A stretch of DNA of 9,795 bases from Acidimicrobiaceae bacterium (GTDB lineage: Bacteria > Actinomycetota > Acidimicrobiia > Acidimicrobiales > Ilumatobacteraceae), in NCBI GenBank assembly GCA_003455715.1, contig DMQJ01000096.1, forward strand, positions 895-10,689, in the 5' to 3' direction. This document shows, in pieces, positions 5,876 to 9,795 of this stretch (positions are counted from its first letter, which is position 1; every line of letters starts with the position of its first letter). The notes under the pieces were generated by a model. The model was not told where the DNA came from, did no database searches, and saw only the letters and a program-made list of their open reading frames with translations. A program made the translations under genes and the position numbers.

Positions 5876-7071
5876 GTTCGCATGCTTTCGCCACGGGTGG
5901 CGCCACGCACTGCCCGTTCATGCCCGTGTTCGGTGCCCCGCAGGTGATGTTCGCCCGCGGAAAGGGCACCGAACTGTGGGACACCGACGACAAGCGGTAC
6001 CTCGATTTCCTCGGTGGGCTGGCGGTGATCTCGCTCGGGCATGCCAACCCGGCGGTCGCCGAGGCCTTGTGCCGCCAGGCCAACACGCTGCTGCATGTCA
6101 GCAACCTCTTCGCCAACCCGGTGGCGACGGAAGCAGCGCTGTTGCTGAACCGGCTGCTTGCCGACGTCACGGGTGAGGGTGGTCAGGTGTTCTTCTGCAA
6201 CAGCGGCGCCGAAGCCAACGAAGCGGCCTTGAAGCTGGCCCGGAAGTTCGGTGGTCGCGGCAGGCATGTCGTGGTGAGTGCCCTCGGCAGCTTCCACGGC
6301 CGCACTTTGGCGGCGTTGGCGGCCACCGGCCAGCCCGCCAAGCACGAACCGTTCCACCCGATGCCCGAAGGCTTTCGACACGTGCCGTTCAACGACATCG
6401 AGGCCCTGGCCGCGGCAGTCGACCCCTCGGTGGCCGCGGTGCTGCTGGAGCCGGTGCAGGGGGAAGGGGGCGTGTTGCCCGCCGATCCGGAGTACCTACG
6501 TGCAGTGCGTCGGCTGTGCGACGAGCGGGGCATGTTGTTGATCGTCGACGAGATCCAAACTGGGCTTGGCCGCACGGGCAAGTGGTTCGGGTTCGAGCAT
6601 GCGGGCATCGTGCCCGATGTGGTCACGATGGCCAAGGCGCTCGGCAACGGCTTTCCGATCGGTGCGGTGTGGGCGCGCACCGATCGCGCGGCGGTGTTCC
6701 AGCCCGGCGATCACGGCAGCACCTACAGCGGTACCGCCATCGCGACTGCCGCCGCCATTGCCGTGCTGCAGGAGATGCAACGCATCGATGCCCCACGCTG
6801 CGCGGCCGAGCGCGGGGCCGAACTGGCCACCAAGCTGGCCGCCGTTCCAGGCGTGGCCAGCGTGCGCGGCAGCGGTTTGCTGCTTGCTGCCGAACTGGCC
6901 GACGGGCTCGATGCCAAGGCGGTGTACGCCGAGTTGCTGCATCGTGGACTCGTCACCAACGCGGTGACTGCGACGGCACTGAGGCTTGCCCCGCCGCTCA
7001 CCGTCTCGTCGGAGGAGATCGACGAAGCGATCGGCATCATCACGGCCGTCCTGGAAGAGGCACTGTCATGA
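5872..7071 (+). CDS. argD: Acetylornithine aminotransferase
   Basis: ArgD (399 aa) transfers an amino group from glutamate to N-acetylglutamate semialdehyde, giving N-acetylornithine. It is a PLP-dependent class III aminotransferase. Visible landmarks are the NSGAEANEAALKLARKF phosphate-binding loop (S111-G112-A113), VDEIQTGLGRTGKWF with D226 contacting the pyridine nitrogen, and K255 in MAKALGNGFPIGAVWA as the Schiff-base lysine. HGSTYSGTAIA follows, as expected for the family. Some family members also act as succinyldiaminopimelate aminotransferase in lysine synthesis, which sequence alone cannot exclude; the operon position favours the arginine role. The start ATG at 5872 overlaps the argB stop (ATGA, 5872-5875). 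The open frame extends far upstream into argB only because of base composition; homology begins at 5872. Confidence 0.96.
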   Translation: MSSHAFATGGATHCPFMPVFGAPQVMFARGKGTELWDTDDKRYLDFLGGLAVISLGHANPAVAEALCRQANTLLHVSNLFANPVATEAALLLNRLLADVTGEGGQVFFCNSGAEANEAALKLARKFGGRGRHVVVSALGSFHGRTLAALAATGQPAKHEPFHPMPEGFRHVPFNDIEALAAAVDPSVAAVLLEPVQGEGGVLPADPEYLRAVRRLCDERGMLLIVDEIQTGLGRTGKWFGFEHAGIVPDVVTMAKALGNGFPIGAVWARTDRAAVFQPGDHGSTYSGTAIATAAAIAVLQEMQRIDAPRCAAERGAELATKLAAVPGVASVRGSGLLLAAELADGLDAKAVYAELLHRGLVTNAVTATALRLAPPLTVSSEEIDEAIGIITAVLEEALS

Positions 7072-7964
7072 CTCGTCACTTTCTCGACATCACCGATCTC
7101 ACCGTCGACGAGCTAGGCACCATTCTCGATCTCGCGCAGCGGCCCAACCTGGCACGATCGTTGGCCGGGCTGGGGGTCGCCCTGATCTTCGAGAAGCCGT
7201 CCAATCGAACCCGCCACTCGATGGAGATGGCTGTCGTGCAACTGGGTGGCCACCCCGTGTACACGCGTGGCGAAGAGGTGGGCCTCGATGTACGTGAGAC
7301 CGTCGAAGACGTCACCAACGTGATGGCCGGTTACCACGGCATGCTCGCAGCTCGCGTCTTCCGTCACGACACGGTTGCCCGTATGGCGGCGGTGAGCGCC
7401 GTGCCCGTGGTGAACATGCTCAGCGACTGGTCGCATCCCCTGCAGGCTCTGGCTGATGTGCTCACCATGCAGCAGGTGCACGGCCCCATTGCGGGCAGCA
7501 CGGTGGCCTACGTTGGCGACTACAACAACGTGGCCCGGTCGCTCGCCGAGGCGTGCGTGCTGCTCGGGGCCGAGGTGTCGCTCGGGTGTCCCGTCGGCTA
7601 CTGCGCCGACGACGCCGAACTCGACCGGCTGAATGGCCTCGGTGTTGGCAGGGTGCGGCAGGTACACCGCGCAATCGAGGCAGTGCAGGGTGCCACCGCA
7701 GTACACACCGACACCTGGACATCGATGGGTCAGGAGGCCGAGAAGGCCGAACGAGTGAAGGTGTTCGAGGGGTACACCGTCGACGAAGCGATGATGGCGG
7801 CGGCCGCGCCCGGCGCCGGGTTCTACCACTGCATGCCTGCCTACCGCGGCTACGAGGTGGCTGCTGAGGTGATGGATGGTCCGCAGAGCCACTGCATCCG
7901 GCAGGCCCACAACCGGCTGCACGCAGCGCGGGGCGCCCTGGCATTCGTGATGGGGGAGCGGTGA
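7068..7964 (+). CDS. argF: Ornithine carbamoyltransferase
   Basis: ArgF (298 aa) makes citrulline from ornithine and carbamoyl phosphate. FEKPSNRTRHSMEMAVVQLGG contains the carbamoyl-phosphate loop S45-N46-R47-T48-R49, where most enzymes have STRTR. DWSHPLQALADVLT (H123-P-L-Q) corresponds to the usual HPCQ or HPTQ. TDTWTSMGQE (S219-M220-G221) is the ornithine-binding SMG loop, which marks a true ornithine enzyme rather than an aspartate transcarbamoylase. FYHCMPAYRGYEV (H254, C255, R260) is the HCLP region, with Met for Leu and Tyr for the common His. All expected catalytic residues (the arginines, H123, C255, R260) are kept, so an active enzyme is expected. It overlaps the argD stop by ATGA (7068-7071). 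A catabolic role is unlikely because it sits among biosynthetic genes. Confidence 0.95.
   Translation: MTRHFLDITDLTVDELGTILDLAQRPNLARSLAGLGVALIFEKPSNRTRHSMEMAVVQLGGHPVYTRGEEVGLDVRETVEDVTNVMAGYHGMLAARVFRHDTVARMAAVSAVPVVNMLSDWSHPLQALADVLTMQQVHGPIAGSTVAYVGDYNNVARSLAEACVLLGAEVSLGCPVGYCADDAELDRLNGLGVGRVRQVHRAIEAVQGATAVHTDTWTSMGQEAEKAERVKVFEGYTVDEAMMAAAAPGAGFYHCMPAYRGYEVAAEVMDGPQSHCIRQAHNRLHAARGALAFVMGER
7952..7958 (+). promoter_or_regulatory. Shine-Dalgarno site deciding the argR start
   Basis: GGGGGAG inside the last codons of argF lies 5 bases before ATG 7964 but only 2 bases before the alternative GTG at 7961. It therefore favours the ATG. Confidence 0.65.
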
Positions 7965-8464
7965 TGAGCGCCACACCGAAAGCAGCGGGCCCGAAGCCGG
8001 GCAGCAAGGTGCAGCGGCAGCAGGCAATCGCCAAGCTGGTCGCCAGGCACGCCGTCACCAACCAGCCGCAGCTGGTGGAGCTGCTGGCGGAGGAAGGCAT
8101 CGGCGCCACGCAGGCGACGGTGTCTCGCGATCTCGAAGACCTTGGCGCAGTGAAGGTGCGTGTGCCGGGCGGCGAGACCGTCTACGCCATCCCGGAGTAC
8201 GAACCCAACCGGCTGGCGCCTGAAGACCAGCTACGTCGGGTGATGGGCGAGTGGGTGGCCGAGGTGCGGCGCAGCGGCAACCTGGTCGTGCTGCGCACGC
8301 CTCCAGGGTGCGCACACGTGGTGGCGAGTGCGCTCGACCGCAGCGGCATGGATGGCCTGTTGGGCACGGTGGCCGGCGACGACACACTGCTCTGCGTGGC
8401 AGAAGAGCACATCGGCGGCGCAGCGTTGGCCGCGCGCCTTCACGATCTGGCGGGCCTGGCATGA
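7964..8464 (+). CDS. argR: Arginine repressor
   Basis: ArgR (166 aa) is the hexameric arginine-dependent repressor. Residues about 18-80 form the winged-helix DNA-binding domain; the recognition helix carries [18 protein letters not shown] with the invariant S54-R55 pair. The C-terminal domain, about 95-166, is the trimerisation and arginine-binding fold, with [12 protein letters not shown] (D139, D140) supplying the aspartates that hold arginine. The N-terminal tail (residues 1-17) is Pro/Gly/Lys-rich and probably disordered. I start at ATG 7964 rather than GTG 7961 because of the ribosome-site spacing; the alternative adds one methionine. The gene touches the argF stop and overlaps the argH start (ATGA, 8461-8464). 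Being inside the operon, it should be under its own control through the boxes before argC. Confidence 0.96.
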   Translation: MSATPKAAGPKPGSKVQRQQAIAKLVARHAVTNQPQLVELLAEEGIGATQATVSRDLEDLGAVKVRVPGGETVYAIPEYEPNRLAPEDQLRRVMGEWVAEVRRSGNLVVLRTPPGCAHVVASALDRSGMDGLLGTVAGDDTLLCVAEEHIGGAALAARLHDLAGLA

Positions 8465-9795
8465 GCAGTGGCGATGAGCAGGTGTCGGGGCACGGCAACA
8501 CCCTGTGGCACGGACGGTTCGAGGGCGGTCCCGCTGCCGAGTTGATGGCGTACACCGAGAGCTTGTCGTTCGATCGGCGGCTGTGGGCCGACGACATCGC
8601 CGGCTCGATCGCGCACGTGCTCGGGCTGTTGCACGCGCAGATCATCTCCGAAGCGGAGTCGGCGCAGATTCTCGGTGCGCTCGACACGGTGGCCGATGAG
8701 TTGCAGGCGGGAACGTTCGAGTTCGTCGATTCCGACGAAGACATCCACACAGCCGTCGAGCGCCGCGTCACCGAGTTGGCTGGCCCTGCCGGAGCGAAAC
8801 TGCACACGGGCCGTAGCCGCAACGATCAGTCGGCCACCGATGTTCGACGCTGGCTGCGGCGCGAGCTGCTGGCCGTGGCGGGCCGCATCGTCGATCTGCA
8901 AGCCGTTCTGCTGGATAGAGCGGTGGCGGCCGACGGCGTGTACCTGCCCGGCTACACCCACCTGCAGCGCGCTCAGCCCGTCCTGCTCGCGCACCATCTG
9001 CTGGCGCACGGGTGGGCGCTCGGCCGAGATGTCGATCGAGTGCTCGATGCACTCGAGCGCATCGATGTCTCGCCGCTCGGTGCGGGCGCGCTGGCCGGTT
9101 CGTCGCTACCGCTGGATCCCGACTACACCGCCGCGGCCCTCGGCTTCGCTGCCCGCTTCGAGAACTCGTTGGATGCTGTTGGTTCGCGCGACCACATCGC
9201 TGAAGCGCTCTTCGTGCTGGCGCTCGTGGGTATCAACCTCAGCCGTATCGGTGAGGAGTTCGTGCTGTGGACCACCGACGAGTTCGGCTTCGCCCGGCTC
9301 GACGACGGCTACGCCACGGGTAGCAGCATGCTGCCGCAGAAGAAGAACCCCGACATCGCCGAACTGGCTCGCGGCAAAGCAGGGCGACTGATCGGCAACC
9401 TCACCGGTCTGCTGGCGACCCTCAAGGCCTTGCCGCTGGCCTACAACCGCGACCTCCAGGAGGACAAGGAGCCGGTCTTCGACTCCGTAGACACCCTCGA
9501 GGTCCTGCTCCCTGCGCTCTCCGGGATGGTCGCGACCCTCGAGTTCGACACCGAGCGGATTGCCGAGCTGGCGCCGCAGGGCTTCTCGCTGGCCACCGAT
9601 GTCGCCGAGTGGCTCGTGCGTGAAGGTGTTCCGTTCCGGGTGGCCCACGAGGTCGCCGGGGCGTGCGTGCAGCGGTGCGAGGAGCTGGGCTGCGAGCTCG
9701 ACGAGCTGACCGACGAACAGCTGGCCGACCTGTCGCCGCATCTCACGCCCGCGGTGCGCGACGTGCTCACGGTCGAGGGCTCGGTGGCCTCGCGA
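8461..9795 (+). CDS. argH: Argininosuccinate lyase, C-terminus cut by window end
   Basis: 445 codons are open to the last base with no stop; the family is about 460-475 residues, so only the C-terminal tail is missing. ArgH splits argininosuccinate into arginine and fumarate, the last step of the pathway. It belongs to the fumarase/aspartase superfamily. Landmarks are LWHGRFEGG near the N-terminus, [29 protein letters not shown] from H115, [10 protein letters not shown] with the catalytic-region H167, and the flexible signature loop [12 protein letters not shown] (S288-S289) that supplies the catalytic serine. [16 protein letters not shown] follows as expected. The ATG overlaps the argR stop by four bases. 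In Mycobacterium argG lies between argR and argH; here it is absent. Confidence 0.96.
   Translation, partial: MSSGDEQVSGHGNTLWHGRFEGGPAAELMAYTESLSFDRRLWADDIAGSIAHVLGLLHAQIISEAESAQILGALDTVADELQAGTFEFVDSDEDIHTAVERRVTELAGPAGAKLHTGRSRNDQSATDVRRWLRRELLAVAGRIVDLQAVLLDRAVAADGVYLPGYTHLQRAQPVLLAHHLLAHGWALGRDVDRVLDALERIDVSPLGAGALAGSSLPLDPDYTAAALGFAARFENSLDAVGSRDHIAEALFVLALVGINLSRIGEEFVLWTTDEFGFARLDDGYATGSSMLPQKKNPDIAELARGKAGRLIGNLTGLLATLKALPLAYNRDLQEDKEPVFDSVDTLEVLLPALSGMVATLEFDTERIAELAPQGFSLATDVAEWLVREGVPFRVAHEVAGACVQRCEELGCELDELTDEQLADLSPHLTPAVRDVLTVEGSVASR

Overview
The window is a high-GC bacterial chromosome segment with ordinary core genes. It probably comes from the phylum Actinomycetota, perhaps an environmental lineage such as Acidimicrobiia. 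The phylum call rests on gene order: pheS-pheT followed closely by an arginine cluster in the order argC-B-D-F-R-H, which is the neighbourhood known from Mycobacterium. High third-position GC, and the many long antisense ORFs it creates, fit this. The class is a guess that 16S or marker-gene data would have to settle.

Layout. (1) Bases 1-2616: the 3' end of pheS and complete pheT, the two subunits of phenylalanyl-tRNA synthetase, 15 bases apart. (2) Bases 2635-3936: a minus-strand YqgE/AlgH-family gene, convergent with pheT, and a plus-strand gene for a membrane-anchored DUF4230 protein, divergent from yqgE. Together they sit between pheT and the arginine genes. (3) Bases 3937-4001: a short control region holding a 14-bp tandem duplication, two tandem ARG-box-like operators and a promoter-like pair of hexamers. 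(4) Bases 4002-9795: argC, argB, argD, argF, argR and argH, the last cut off by the window end. Each start codon overlaps the preceding stop codon, by four bases at four junctions and by one (or four) bases at argF/argR.

How the genes work together. ArgB phosphorylates N-acetylglutamate, ArgC reduces the phosphate to the semialdehyde, ArgD transaminates it to N-acetylornithine, ArgF makes citrulline from ornithine, and ArgH splits argininosuccinate to arginine plus fumarate. ArgR, encoded inside the operon, is the arginine-sensing repressor expected to bind the boxes in front of argC. Two steps are missing compared with the mycobacterial order: argJ (ornithine acetyltransferase), which would lie between argC and argB, and argG (argininosuccinate synthase), which would lie between argR and argH. 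The overlaps leave no remnant of either, so both functions must be encoded elsewhere or replaced.

I see no mobile element, CRISPR array, tRNA/rRNA gene or obviously new system. The most interesting signals are the tandem ARG boxes abutting an argC start codon that has no Shine-Dalgarno sequence, and the operon lacking argJ and argG.
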